Shown: piece by piece, positions 48,757 to 61,012 of the stretch
Numbering within the stretch: position 1 is the stretch's first letter
Layout of the letters: the number at the start of each line of letters is the position of its first letter
Assembly (NCBI GenBank): GCA_963855995.1
Contig: OY979722.1
Coordinates: 6,418,001 to 6,482,000 of the forward strand
Direction of reading: 5' to 3'
DNA: 64,000 nt
Origin: Muricea muricata
Lineage: Eukaryota; Cnidaria; Anthozoa; Malacalcyonacea; Plexauridae
Program-made: the position numbers and the translations under genes
Notes under the pieces: generated by a model
What the model was told of the DNA's origin: nothing
The model's database searches: none
Seen by the model: only the letters and a program-made list of their open reading frames with translations

Positions 48757-48969
48757 ACTTTAGTAAATTTTCATTACTTTTCGAGTTGTTTTCAAGTAAA
48801 AAACCTACTAGAAAGCAAGTAAAAATATCAAATTTTATAGTTATGTAGTTATATAATTATGTAGTTATGTTGTGTTACCTGGTATATTTTCGTTGTTTTT
48901 TTCAATATTCTTGAGGTGGTAGATCGTAAAATTGTAATAATTTGTATTTAGTTGCCAACCTTATTAATT
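48757..48969. other. Short AT-rich spacer
   Basis: Holds several TATGTAGTTAT repeats (about 48835-48870) and, at 48950-48966, TTGCCAACCTTATTAATTG, the complement of 14263-14285, an outer remnant of the palindrome. Confidence 0.5.
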
Positions 48970-49813
48970 GTTATATACGGCTATTAGTAAAACCAGGAAC
49001 ACCGGAACACGGAACTTCGCATATACATAGAAAACTCAAATTCAAACTAACTCAAATTCAAATGTTATTTTCTGTCCACGACAACCTAGCTTTTATTAAA
49101 GAGCTGTTTATAAGGAGCCGGATAAGACCAGTAAGTGAAAATGTGAGATTAACTTTTGTTTGCATTTCACTATTCATTAACATTAAGCCGGTTTGCTGTC
49201 TTTTGTTTTGTCGTTTCGAGCCATACAATGTTTAATTTGAAACTATCGAAACTTCGAATTGATCGAAACCCGTTGATCCCGGCAAGCAGGTTGGGAATAT
49301 TTTCATCCCGCTTGGCGAGATATCTCGCCTCTTTCAAGCGACATCTCGCCCTTTCATATAAGTAGCTCTTTAGACTCTAATGCCAAACCTAGTTTGAACA
49401 ACAGATGAAAATGTTTTTCCGCTCAAAAGCGAGTTCGTAAAAACAAGGAAGCCAATTAACTGCTGTTACATGTCATGCAAATAAAGATAAAAAAGATAAG
49501 CCATTTATTATCAATAAATAACAATTCTAGGTTTGATTCCTACTTATTTTTCTACTTATTATTACTTTGATTTCTAAATATTTATTACTCAGAGATTGAT
49601 TTCTCTTCATTGTATTGGTACTTTGGTAGGTATCGGCAAGTCTGAATAGTTAAAAGCATGTTTTACATAATTTACGCAATAATTATTCCAGCAATAACTC
49701 CACCCCCCGGTATTTTTTTTCTCGAGTCTCAACAAATTAAGAGTTTTTAGTGTTCCGTGTTCCGGATTGATGCTGTTCTGGTGTTCCTGGTTTTACTAAT
49801 AGCTGTTATATAC
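48970..49813. mobile_element. Foldback element with about 45-60 bp TIRs
   Basis: GTTATATACGGCTATTAGTA..CCAGGAACACCGGAACACGG at the left is mirrored by TCCGTGTTCCGG..GGTGTTCCTGGTTTTACTAA..TATATAC at the right. 844 bp. The internal frames have no recognisable domain. Confidence 0.75.
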
Positions 49814-50339
49814 AATTACCACCGCTACGCCACAGACTGCAATATTTGAAACTGATTGGATGCTTGAATTTATACAAAACAACGAGTTTTGGGCTACCTA
49901 GGATGAAACTACAAGAAAAACCCTCAAAAATTTATGAATTGTCCAGTTAGTATATGTTGCATAATAACATGCATGTAGCATTTCTGAACTTTATGCTCAA
50001 TAAAAGCTAGATTTAGGAATAAACAATCAATAAAGTAGTTTAGTTCAAAATTTTGGTGATAGATGTACTGAAACTAAAGTTTATAACATAATCTCAGTGA
50101 AGTTTCCTCTTGCTGTGGCATGCAAAAATGTTTTTACAAAACATTTAAGTTTGAATGAAATTTGTAGCATTTCAGTTGTTTACTTATTTAAACCACTCAG
50201 GCAATTCTCTTCAGATTTTATCCATATTTTAGGCTTAAAAAATAAGTTGTTACTGAATCTGTTTAAATGCAATAATTGCAAGATGTTTAAGATGTTTGGC
50301 TTGTTCATTTTATTTTGGCAATTGAAATCAACTTTGTGA
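49814..50339. other. Outer palindrome remnant and unassigned sequence
   Basis: 49814-49905 is the diverged complement of about 12985-13060. The rest is AT-rich with no gene. Confidence 0.5.
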
Positions 50340-51779
50340 AGTTTGTGTGTTTCATTTCCTTGGCTTCAGTTTAAGTGTATATTCAAGTAGTTCCACTTTG
50401 TGATTGTAATAATAATATAAGAAAACAGGTTTATATGGCTTTTGAACAAGGTCTTTTTAATTCAACAAGTAAGTAAAGATAAGTTCATACTTCAAAGAGA
50501 TCAGCTTTTTAACCTGACAAGAACATTGACAAAATTTTTTTTGGACATTCCTGCTTTACACACAAATGCTCTATCTAAACTGTGTTGCTACTAAATTTTT
50601 TGATGTTGGCTCTAGTTTGTAAAACTCAGAGAATTAAAAGGAAATACTAAGAATTGAGTTAAAATTGATAGCTTTGTGTTGCATACTGCATAGTATATTA
50701 ATCAATTGAGTAAATTTTCCTACCTTTGCCTAAGCTTTTTCTGAATAAAATGTCTGAGTTGTTGACAAATCAGAATTTTGAAATTAAAATTGCAGAACTT
50801 TCCTTTCTGGTGAAGCGGTTCTTTATTTTAAACGTGTAAAAAGGAAATTTTTCTAAGCAAAACAAATATGTTGAAATTGTGTTGGAAAGTACATAGACTT
50901 TGATTTAAGTTTATAAAATGTAAAAAAATATTAAAATAAATAAAGAAACATTCGAGACATTACGTCTTGTCAGGTTAAAAAAGTAACGTAGATATATGGC
51001 TTATAAGATGGAAATTATTTGTTTTCAAAACTCGTGGGACTGTAGACAAAAACTGGGATGCTTCTCGTAGGAATTTTAGTATACATTTTTTCAATAAGTT
51101 TCCTAAAGTACTCCAAATAATACATTAGCAAAATGTTGAGGCAATTTAGAGGTCATTTCAGGCCATTTCTAACTTAGCTTAAAGGACTTTGTATACATGT
51201 GTTCTTGTATTTCAACTAGTCCATTGCTTGAGTAAAAACTACCATCAATTTTAAGAAAAAAGACCATTTGTATAAAGGACTCTAATTCGTGAGAAAAACA
51301 GTTACTCTTCTTATTTTTATCCAAAACAAATAGCATTTTATTTAGTTCTTTAAATCTTTGAGCCATATATTTCTAAGTATTATATAATATGAAACAACTT
51401 GGTGTTACGTTTTGCATTTCTCTGTCAAGCTCGCAAAATGAACCATTAGTAGTTGTTTTGTAAGTGATTTATCTTGGAGTATAAAAATTTATCTTGACAA
51501 GACGATTTCCATTTAATTAACATTGCTTTTTCACTTGTGTTCATTATTCACTTGTGTTAAAAGCAATGCTAATTATTCTTTTTTGCCATGCTCTGTTTTC
51601 TTGTATTGTTATTTAAATACGTACCAGTTTGCGGTAGTTGAAGTCTTTTTATTGTTATTCAAATTGTAATCTTTACAAATTCTTTTCAATAAATTGTTTA
51701 CAAAATTAACATGTGACCCCTTTTAATTAAAAATTCAATTCCCATGGGAATTGGAAAATTAAATTTAAAAAATCCCCTC

Positions 51780-51895
51780 TACCCCGGCCAGCTCTCCAAG
51801 TGCTACTTCCACCTAAGTAGAAGTACCTATACATATAGTACAAGTACCTCTACTTATTTACGATGGAAGTAGCACTCAGAGAGCTAGCCGGGGTA
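51780..51895. repeat. 116-bp GC-rich hairpin (third copy)
   Basis: Same length and fold as 21797-21912, with substitutions in both arms and the loop. Some substitutions disrupt pairs, so I do not claim full covariation. Confidence 0.8.
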
Positions 51896-51955
51896 GCGAG
51901 GCAAAGAGAAGACCAATCTTGCAAATGCTAATACAAATTGCTAAGTTGATCTTCC

Positions 51956-52167
51956 CTAGAGAGCAGCTGCACATACCTAACAAATTGAAATAACTAACCG
52001 TTATAACCGTGACTTCAAATTACTTAGCATGCAAATTTGATTCCCAAAGCGAAAATGACAAGTGCCCCCCTCTGATCCTACCAACTGCCTACCTGCCTCA
52101 GTTCTAAGCTGTCTTCCTCGGTCCTAAGCTCCTGCATTCCATTCGTTACCTTCACTTTCCTCACCAT
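51956..52167 (-). CDS. Possible two-exon microprotein, third copy
   Basis: Exon 1 52167-52093 (25 codons, donor GTAGGC) and exon 2 51976-51956, acceptor TTTGTTAG. Frame, splice sites and stop are kept despite divergence. Replacements are Arg6Lys, Val11Met and Phe14Leu; exon 2 changes are silent. Sequence upstream of the ATG has an indel that breaks the longer frame, supporting this ATG if the gene is real. Confidence 0.3.
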
Positions 52168-54000
52168 CGCACTGTCACTCACAGCTGATAAAGCCCACAT
52201 GCACCACCACCACTCCGACTACCACCCAAATCCGAAAATTAAAGGCATTAAAATTTTAGTAAAGTATGCCTGTTTATTTTGGTTAAATTGATGTTTTAGG
52301 CCAAAACGTCGAATATAAAAATAACAAAGCTCGAATATAGAAACAGGTGAGCTGACTTTGTACTTAAGATTATAGAAAACTAGTATACAAAACTTGACCC
52401 GAATTTTTGTCCCTAATATCTTACCACTGCACACAATACTAGTTTGAATAATAATACTAGACAAATTTCGTTGATGTTGAGAACTTACTCCAAACTGTTT
52501 GTGAGAAGTGATGGTAGAGTTTGGTTTTCAAGCATACTTTCAAAAATTTTTAATTCCTTTAATAAGCCTAACCCCATGCAACTTACACACGGCTCACACC
52601 CTCGCAGTCCATACATTTAGCTAATAAATTACGTTATAAGCAAAAAGCAAAATAAAAAGATAAATTACGTTATCTCTAGCTACTTAAACCCACTTAGACT
52701 TAGTATTTGATTGAGTTTTCAGACGTAAAACCTTAGCTGAAAGGGCATGGGCTTTTCGTTATGTTAAACTGATCCGAAGTAAATATAAATCTGATACTTA
52801 CCAAAGTTTAAGGCTGGGTCAAATACGCATGAGGATGCAAAGAGTTTAAATCTTTTTCTCTTTGAGGCTATCTTAGAGATTTAAATCCTACACGGTAGTT
52901 ACCATGCAATTAAATCTCCCTATAGCTATTACTGTATATAGTTCAAACCACTTCCGTAATTTACTCTTGTGCACACGAACAATGGATTTATTGTTCCATT
53001 GTTTATGCTTCAAGCAACTAAGATACTGATTATATTTATAATCAAAGAGGATTCTCATTATACAGTCACGTCTCTACCATGAATCGACATATCACCATGA
53101 AAACAAAGCTTGCTCTATTCCCTTGGGAATTAAAAATTTCCAAAAAAATAATAAATCCTACTGTTTTAATTACGCATAAATCAAATTAACTAAGAAATAC
53201 AGAAACAGTATATTCCCCTAGGAATTAGAATCAAATGATGAGTCTTACTACCTCATTTTTTTAAAATTATATGTTAATGATGGTAATATAATACAATAAT
53301 AATAAACCAACCGAATCCAACTTAGTATGATTAAGCCAAAATAGTATTGAAACAGATTTTTGTTTTCAGTCTTACTTATCAAGTGACATGCATTATTTCG
53401 TTTTGCTTTTAGAAATAACCACAATCCAAATGTTATTATTTTATTACAGTTTTGAACTCGAAATATGAAACAAAAGATATTAAGTTTCATTACTTCAAGA
53501 CTTCTAGTGTTTCGTGCGATCTATTTTTTTCAATGTTAGTTCAATCTTAAATTTCTTGCTTTTTTCACAACGAGAAACAATGATTTTGTTGGACGAGAAA
53601 CAATAAAATTTACTTGAATCCTCTTTGATCTCTTAATAATTAGTATCTTGTTTCTACAAACTTGTAAATTACCACTACTTTGTATTACAATGTCGTGTCC
53701 TCTCTCTTGCGGATTGTTCATGATTTGTGGGTCCTTGCACCTCATCCAGCATAGTTTATTCTGGTCTTTTTCTGCTGCGTTTTTCACACCCCATCGCCTT
53801 TCGAAATTAAAGAATCGTATCCGTTAGTTTATTACAATTAAATTGTAAACCACTTTATTGCAAAAAAGAAATACGAAGTTCTAAATCTGACTGATTTTTG
53901 CACTAAACGAGATGTAAGAAAATTTCACGTAAACAATTTCCAGAAATATTCATATCAACTTTTCGCTATGATTCAATCATTTGCAAATAAAGTTTACAAA

Positions 54001-54960
54001 CAGGCCGTGATTTTTGCTTTATGATGAAGGTAGTGTGATATTTTACGCGACAAAAAGGGGTTCGTGACCAGTTTATTCGCAGCATTTCAGGAATCTACGT
54101 ATTGTTGTTTAATAGTAGTTTTACTTGGCTAGCTCTGGTTGTGACGTCACCAAATCAACGTTAATTAATGAGTTCATTGATGGCGGGTAGCTCATTTTAT
54201 TCACAAAATATTTTTGGAAATAAGCGACGTAAAATGTACAAGAGAGATAAAATATTTAAAGCTAGGGATATGGCAATATATTTCTTAAAGCAATTGGAAT
54301 ATCCCGTGTTAATTTTTTCCTAGTATGCTTACTTTTAACAAATCGGAGTTGACTCGATATTAATTAAAGAACTCGCACTTGTAGTACAATGTAAGAAGGA
54401 AGATTCCTTTTCTTGGAAAAAAATGAATTAAACTTTTAGCACAATTTTGAAGCAATTTTCTAATAAATATAAAGAGTACGAGAATTTTAATAATAGTCTA
54501 CGTTTTCAAATGTCCACGGCGAAAACGCTTTGGGAAGTGAACATTCGTTCAAATAGCTGTGCCCTTGGTCAACAGTGTGTATTGTAGGGTGTCACTTGTG
54601 GGTATGTGTGGGTGTCTAGGATGGAATGTGCACACGAGGTAACGTTTCCGGACGTTTTCACAGCAGTCAAAATGAAAACGATGTGAACTATAAGAGTTCT
54701 CGTTGTATGAAGCTTTTAGTTTTTGTCCTTAAACGAAGTTTATGCTGGTTTTCATTAAATTATGTCAACAAGTCGACACCTTTTGAAATAATTCGAAATA
54801 AAAACGCTCAGAAACGACACCGTGTGCACGTAGCCTAGTTTATACTTGACTTGAAAATGAATACTATACTAGATAATGCAGGCCTTGGATTTGAGCTTAA
54901 ATGCACGAGGCTTGTAGTTACTGGACTGCAACAAAAACACACACCGTCCGCCATGTTGTT
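54001..54960. other. Unassigned sequence
   Basis: AT-rich, with no recognised gene or repeat. A 70-codon frame at 54626-54838 has no family. Confidence 0.4.
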
Positions 54961-55330
54961 CTATAATTAGCTCTATTTGAACGACGTCACTACAGTGTAG
55001 ACTTTATAAAACTTACCGTCAACGAGTTAAATCTTAATGAAATTGACCATTCGCAATTTAAGAAAGATTTATATACATGCAAATATAGATTTACAATACA
55101 TTATTTACAAACAAGAGTGAAGGCCATCTGCAATAACTATTAATGAGCTAGACGAGGCAGATGACCTTAAAGTAGAAGTGAAACTATTATATTAAACAAG
55201 GTGACGGAAAACAATTAAAATATATTATATGTTAACCTAAGTTACAGTGCAACATTTATGAGACAAACAAACAAGGCACGAAACAAAAAACAAACAGAAA
55301 ACAAACAAAAAACAAGCAAACAAAGAGCAA
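54961..55330 (-). mobile_element. Probable LINE 3' UTR remnant
   Basis: On the minus strand, GGCCTTCACTCTTGTTTGTA followed by AATAATGTATTGTAAATC looks like a LINE 3' UTR. It lies on the far side of the gypsy element from the interrupted LINE at 58834-61930 and in the same orientation. Calling it the 3' end of that LINE is inference. The A-rich tract 55260-55330 adjoins it. Confidence 0.4.
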
Positions 55331-55589
55331 AGAGCCAACATAAAGTATAATACTTATTAAATCAAATGAAAATAGATCGATTTGATGTCTGTGGATTGAA
55401 AACTTAATGTCAGTAAAGGCCAATTAGCCTTTCTCACAACCTGCGAACAGGTGCATGTCCACCATGTTTGGGTACCGAGTAGCGCGAAGAGCGAGATGGA
55501 AAACACGACAAAAGTTGTTTTTTAAAAGCAAACTACAATGTTGGAGTTGAAGTTTTAAATGGTTAAAAATAAGCAGGCAGTTTGATCTT

Positions 55590-58500
55590 TTGTTGGTAAG
55601 TAAAAAGTATAGTTACTTTCATCCTGGAGAAATTCTGGTGTCAAACTTGCAAAATATAAAGAGAACAACCATTTTATTCAAAATCGACAGCGGGGCTGAC
55701 GTCACAGTGATACCTTTGACAGTATATCAACGAAGCAACCTACAGCCAACACTTAAGTCGACTAGCAAAGTTCTAATGGGCCCGTGCAACTACAAAATGA
55801 ACTGCATAGGAACATTCACTACACAGCTTCGACACGAGGACAAGACAACTACAGAAGAAATATTCGTCGTCAAAGGACTCGAAAGATCATTGTTAGGAAG
55901 ACAAGCAGCCCACAGTCTGAATCTACTCAACCGAGTCGACGCCTTAAACAGTAGCGAAATCAAAGAAAGTATTAAAGAAAAGTATCCCAATCTTTTCACT
56001 GGTCTTGGACAAATCAAACACCAGGAGTACGACATCAAACTCACACAAGATGCGACTCCTTATGCAATCGCGGTGCCACGACAAGTTCCAATTCCTCTTC
56101 GCAAAGAAACTGAACGGGAATTACAGAGAATGGAACGCAATGGAGTAATATCTCGAGTAGAAGATCCAACCGAATGGTGTGCTCCGATGGTTGTAACCCC
56201 AAAGAGCGGTGGAAAAGTTCGAGTATGCGTAGATCTCACAAAGCTCAATCAGTTTGTACAACACGAAAACCATCCCCTACCAACAACCGACACAACATTT
56301 GCAAACCTTGCTGGTGCTCGTTATTTTTCAAGATTAGATGCCAACTCAGGATTTTGGCAAATCAAGCTCTCGGACAGATCAAAACCTCTAACAACATTCA
56401 TAACGCCTTGGGGAAGGTACCGTTTCAGTGTTCTTCCCTTCGGAATAAGTTCAGGCTCAGAAAAGTTTCAGAAATGTATGAGCCAAATACTCGAAGGTTT
56501 GGACGGGGTAGAATGCAACATCGATGATGTTCTGGTTCACGGTGCAACACAAGAAGAACACGACCGAAGATTGGAAGCAGTTCTCCAACGACTCAGCAAT
56601 GCCAACGTCACACTCAACGCCGATAAGTGTGTGTTCAACGTTGCGAGCGTGCTATTCCTTGGTCAGATCGTGGGACCCGATGGCATAAAACCCGACCCAG
56701 CGAAAGTAAGGGCAGTTCTAGAAATGCCAGCCCCAAACAACCAACACGAAGTCTGTTCCTTCCTGGGAATGGTGAACCAATTTAGCAAATTCACCAACAA
56801 TCTCACTGACATGACGAAGCCCATCCGAGAGCTGCTAGTCAAGAACACCGTATGGACATGGAGGCCACCACAGCAAGACGCTTTTGGCAAGATCAAGAAA
56901 GCCCTGACATCGATACCGATACTCACCTTATATGACCCCAATAAAGCGACCAAAATAGCAGCCGATGCCTCATCATATGGCCTTGGAGCAGTAGTGCTAC
57001 AAGAAGAAGAACCAGGCATCTGGAAACCAGTATCATTCATCTCACGATCGATGACAGCAACCGAGGCAAAGTATGCCCAAATAGAGAAAGAGGCTCTAGC
57101 AGTAACGTGGGCATGTGAGGGGTCGAGCAACTACATCATTGGAAAGGAGATCACTGTAGAAACTGACCACAAACCATTGGTACCTCTCTTAACCAACCAT
57201 ACCATCGACAAGTTACCTCCAAGATTACAACGCTATAAAATGAGACTCATAAGATTTAACATCAAAGATGTTCGGCACATACCTGGGAAATTACATTACA
57301 CGGCTGACACCCTGTCGAGGAAAATACCAGAAGGTACAGTCCAACCAACCGTAGACGAAGATGAAATGAAGGTATACGTTTCAAGTGTGATCGACGCCTT
57401 ACCAGCATCTAATACGAAATTAAAAGAAATTCAAAAGGCACAAGATGAAGATGAAATCTGTAAAGAAGTAAAAAAATACTGCAAGGATCAATGGCCAGAC
57501 AAAGACCACGTTACACCTACAGTAAAGCCCTACTGGTCAGTGCAAGGAGAGCTCACCATCGTCGATGGGTTACTGCTCAAAGGAACTAGATTAGTCATTC
57601 CATCCAGCTTGCAACGCCATACCCTCAACCAAATTCACGAAGGTCACCAAGGTATCACCAAATGCAGAGAACGGGCAAAAATATCTGTTTGGTGGCCAGG
57701 ACTCAGTGCCCAAATTAAAGTCATGGTGGAAGACTGCACAACATGCAGCAAGCACAGACAAGCGCATCCAGAACCACTGATGCCTACGCCACTACCTGAC
57801 AGACCATGGCAACTGATTGCAACCGACCTTTTCATTCTAGAAAAGGTTACATATCTACTTGTGGTCGACTATTATTCCCGCTATGTCGAAGTTGTAGCAT
57901 TACCTAAAAGTACAAGCTCACTAAAGATCATCCAAGCCCTTAAAACTATATTTGCCAGGCACGGCATTCCGGACGAGGTCCGTTCAGACAATGGGCCACA
58001 ATATCATAGTGATGAATTCGAACAGTTTGCAAAGGATTGGGGATTCCAACACAGCACTAGCAGCCCGAGGTATCCACAAGCGAACGGCGAAGTGGAACGA
58101 GCGGTAAAGACAGTGAAAACTATCCTGAAGAAGAAACAGGATCCAACGAAAGCACTGCTGGCATATCGGTCAACTCCATTAGCAAGCGGATACTCGCCAG
58201 CAGAACTCCTCATGGGAAGAAAGATAAAGTCAACAATACCAATAATACCACGACATTTGATACCGCAACTGCCAAATCAGGAACTTTTCAAAGAAAAGGA
58301 AGAAGTGTACAGATCGAAGCAGAAAAAGAACTTTGACAATCGCCACAAAGCTCAACAATTAAAACATCTACCATCAGGAGCAACAGTATACATCACAGAT
58401 ATGGATTGTACAGGGACAGTAATACGACCATCAAAGAAACCAAGATCATATCTGGTAGACACTCCTACAACGGTTGTAAGAAGAAACCGAGTCCAGTTGC

Positions 58501-58631
58501 GGAACATTCCCATTAACACCAATGAGAAGCAAGACGAACAGCAAACAGTACCATCATTAAATATAAGTAGCAGGCCAAGGAGAATCAAAACATTGTCTTT
58601 AAAAGCAAGAGAAAATTTGGGACTGGAGTAA
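55590..58631 (+). CDS. Ty3/gypsy Pol polyprotein (PR-RT-RH-IN)
   Basis: A single uninterrupted frame of about 1013 codons in gypsy order. Aspartic protease: DSGADVTVIP at about 33-42. Reverse transcriptase: GGKVRVCVDLTKLNQ, then FSRLDANSGFWQI at about 245, and the catalytic CNIDDVLVHG box at about 309 (IDD instead of the common YxDD). RNase H: ADASSYGLGAVVLQ at about 455 and ETDHKPL. Integrase: HHCC finger (HEGHQG, then CTTCSKHR) at about 680-730, and DDE residues in IATDLF (about 744), RSDNGPQY (about 799) and NGEVERAVKT (about 832). Resembles the K02A2.6-like gypsy polyproteins of invertebrates. No gag gene or 5' LTR is found upstream, so the copy is 5'-truncated; the frame has no ATG at its open start and the Met position is uncertain. 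Confidence 0.9.
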   Translation: MLVSKKYSYFHPGEILVSNLQNIKRTTILFKIDSGADVTVIPLTVYQRSNLQPTLKSTSKVLMGPCNYKMNCIGTFTTQLRHEDKTTTEEIFVVKGLERSLLGRQAAHSLNLLNRVDALNSSEIKESIKEKYPNLFTGLGQIKHQEYDIKLTQDATPYAIAVPRQVPIPLRKETERELQRMERNGVISRVEDPTEWCAPMVVTPKSGGKVRVCVDLTKLNQFVQHENHPLPTTDTTFANLAGARYFSRLDANSGFWQIKLSDRSKPLTTFITPWGRYRFSVLPFGISSGSEKFQKCMSQILEGLDGVECNIDDVLVHGATQEEHDRRLEAVLQRLSNANVTLNADKCVFNVASVLFLGQIVGPDGIKPDPAKVRAVLEMPAPNNQHEVCSFLGMVNQFSKFTNNLTDMTKPIRELLVKNTVWTWRPPQQDAFGKIKKALTSIPILTLYDPNKATKIAADASSYGLGAVVLQEEEPGIWKPVSFISRSMTATEAKYAQIEKEALAVTWACEGSSNYIIGKEITVETDHKPLVPLLTNHTIDKLPPRLQRYKMRLIRFNIKDVRHIPGKLHYTADTLSRKIPEGTVQPTVDEDEMKVYVSSVIDALPASNTKLKEIQKAQDEDEICKEVKKYCKDQWPDKDHVTPTVKPYWSVQGELTIVDGLLLKGTRLVIPSSLQRHTLNQIHEGHQGITKCRERAKISVWWPGLSAQIKVMVEDCTTCSKHRQAHPEPLMPTPLPDRPWQLIATDLFILEKVTYLLVVDYYSRYVEVVALPKSTSSLKIIQALKTIFARHGIPDEVRSDNGPQYHSDEFEQFAKDWGFQHSTSSPRYPQANGEVERAVKTVKTILKKKQDPTKALLAYRSTPLASGYSPAELLMGRKIKSTIPIIPRHLIPQLPNQELFKEKEEVYRSKQKKNFDNRHKAQQLKHLPSGATVYITDMDCTGTVIRPSKKPRSYLVDTPTTVVRRNRVQLRNIPINTNEKQDEQQTVPSLNISSRPRRIKTLSLKARENLGLE

Positions 58632-58730
58632 TGGACATTTAGATTTACTTTGATAATAGGGACATGTGAAGGACACAACTAAATTGACATTATGTTTAAC
58701 CACAATAGTTTCATCTCATGAAAAGGGAGA

Positions 58731-58833
58731 TGTAGTGTTATACAGTTACTATTTAGCATATTACTAATGACGTAATGGGTATTGTATATAAACGAGGAAG
58801 CTTTATATTAAACTCTCTTCAAACGTTACCACA
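58731..58833 (+). mobile_element. 3' LTR of the gypsy element (103 bp)
   Basis: Begins TGTAGTGTTATACAG directly after a polypurine tract AAAAGGGAGA (58721-58730) and ends ACGTTACCACA. A TATA-like TGTATATAAACG sits at 58784-58795. It is very short for an LTR. The right edge is confirmed because LINE coding sequence resumes at 58834. No matching 5' LTR is present upstream. Confidence 0.8.
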
Positions 58834-60959
58834 TGAGGAACGCCACAAGTGATAGGTTTGCACTCAGACACTGAGTTACCAATTGAGACAAATTGTCTCC
58901 TATTAGAAAGATATGAACAAAACCAATCATTTGCCACGGCCCTAACACCATACTTCTCAAGTTTTTTTAATAAAATGGAATGGTTGACCGTATCAAATGC
59001 TTTACTTAAATCAAGAAAAATACCACATGAGTAAAGTTTATTTTCAATCGCTCTTTGAATTTTGTCAGTTATGAGCAAGATTGCATGTGTAGTCGAAAGA
59101 TTTGCTCTAAAACCAAATTGGCCATCAAATAAAACATGATTTTGTTCAAGAAAATGTAATAATCTTTTGTATATTAGTTTTTCCAAAATTTTATTAAAAA
59201 TTGAAAGCAATGAAATAGGACGATAGTTTGAAACAATAACTTTAGGTCCCTTTTTATACACTGGAATAACTCTTGCTATTTTCAACTTGTCCGGAACAAC
59301 ACCCGTTAAAATTGAACAATTAAAGAGATATGTCAAAGGACCAGACAACAAGAACCTTAAAGTCTTCAATCATTTTGTAGGAATGCTAAATGGTCCAGTT
59401 GACTTAGACGAGTTTAGATTACTAATTTCATCTTCAATTTCAGTAATAGAAGCAGGAGAGAGAACAAAACTATGACAAAGTGGTGCATTCAGAAAAGTCT
59501 CAATATTGGTCTGAACTATCGGTATAGAGTTAGCAAGACTTGAGCCGACAGTAGAAAAATAATTATTAAAAGCATTTGCAATAGCCTGTGAATTGGATAA
59601 TTTAAGACCTCCAACTTCAAGAGATATTGGAATGGAATTTTTTGTTTGCTTAAGTGTTATTAATTGTTTAATACCCTTCCAAGTTTCTTTTATATTATTT
59701 TTATTGATATTAAAGTAATGAATATAATAGGATTTTTTACTAATGAGCAGCGAGTGTTTGATTTTATTCCTGTAAATTTTATACTTAGTCCAATAATAAG
59801 CATTTTTTGATTGCAGATATTTCTTAAATAGGTTATTTTTAATTCGTATAGAGGCCCTTATACCATTTGTTATCCATGGTTTAGCTAGCAGACGAACCTG
59901 TCTCCTAGAAAGCCTCCTTAAAGGAACATGTTTCTCAATAATCTCAGAAATAGTACTATGAAAAGAATCAAAAATTAAGTTTACATCATCAGTTGCAGGT
60001 AAGACATCCTCCCAGTCAATTAACTGAACATCATACAAAAGATTTGCCTCATTATAATTTGAATAATCTCGACGGTAAATAATTGGTGTGAAAGTAGAAC
60101 ACGAAAACTTATTGACGAATAGAAAGTTTGGAAGATGATCTGAAATATCATACAGCAAATTTCCACTGATACAGTGATGCTCAATGGAATTAAAGTAAAT
60201 ATTGTCAATTAAGGTAGCTGAATGCTCAGTAATTCTAGTCGGTTGTATTATATGTGGTTGAAAGCAAAACACTCCTAAATTATTAATAAAATCATCAGTT
60301 GGAGTATGCGATTCATAATTCAGCAAATTAATATTGAAATCTCCCATCAAAATACAAAATTTGTTTTCTCTTGAGATTTTATCTATAGCCTTTGTTAGAA
60401 ATGTAGTAAAATTTCCCAAGTTACTATTAGGATGTCTATAAATTACCGAACATACTATATTTCTACAAGACTTAGCATGGATTTCAATCCAAAGACATTC
60501 AAAATCTGCTGAAGAAGTACTGAGGTTATTCCTAATATGATATTCACAATCACTCCCAATATAAAATCCAACACCAACAGCATTTTGGTAGCTTGGCTGA
60601 GAGATAAAATTATATCCTGAGATATTTACATTGGCTACAGGATCTTTGTCAACCATCATTTTAGTTTCGGAAATACCAAGAAGATGAAAATTATGTGTAA
60701 GATCTGATAACAGACTTATTAGCTTATCATGATTTGCAGCTAGACCTCTAACATTAGCATGCAATACAGAAAAGGAGCTACAATTGGAAACTGATTGAAT
60801 CACACTTTCACTACAACAAAAACTAGAAGTTGAGTAATAATTAAAATTGACTTGATGTAATAAGTTACTATCCACATCTGACCCAGATAAATTAGGAATA
60901 TTATGAAGTCTAGAAATTAAATCTACCTTGGGTAAAGAATCAAAATTATTATCAGGCAT
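58834..60959 (-). pseudogene. LINE ORF2: AP endonuclease and partial reverse transcriptase
   Basis: From 60959, about 529 codons run to a TGA at 59370-59372, then the same frame continues to 58834. Endonuclease signatures, in order: HANVRGL (Asn), LGISET (Glu), SVIYRHPNS, MGDFNINLL (Asp/Asn), and SDHLP (Asp-His). RT begins after a linker containing SSKSTGPFSIPTK, then NYRPISLLSIFNK, GQFGFRANLSTTH and motif A GIFLDLSKAFDTVNH, and ends at TCGVP. The element could not be active: one internal stop, and loss of the RT palm and thumb through the gypsy insertion. CR1/L2-like by general appearance; the clade is uncertain. Confidence 0.85.
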
Positions 60960-61012
60960 TATATATTAATCCTACTTTATGGGATGATTATCACACAACA
61001 TATTTAATGTAC

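Larger units (their letters stand above)
50340..54000 (+). repeat. Third, diverged copy of the arm unit (first part)
   Basis: Aligns in direct orientation with about 20395-23800 of the left arm. Shared landmarks in order: GTTCCACTTTGT, AATAATATAAGAAAACAGGTTT, the hairpin 51780-51895, the microprotein-like segment, TTAATTCCTTTAATAAGCCT, and AATCCTCTTTGATCTCT. Substitutions and indels are much more frequent than between the two palindrome arms. It resumes at 62905 after two retroelement insertions. Confidence 0.8.
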
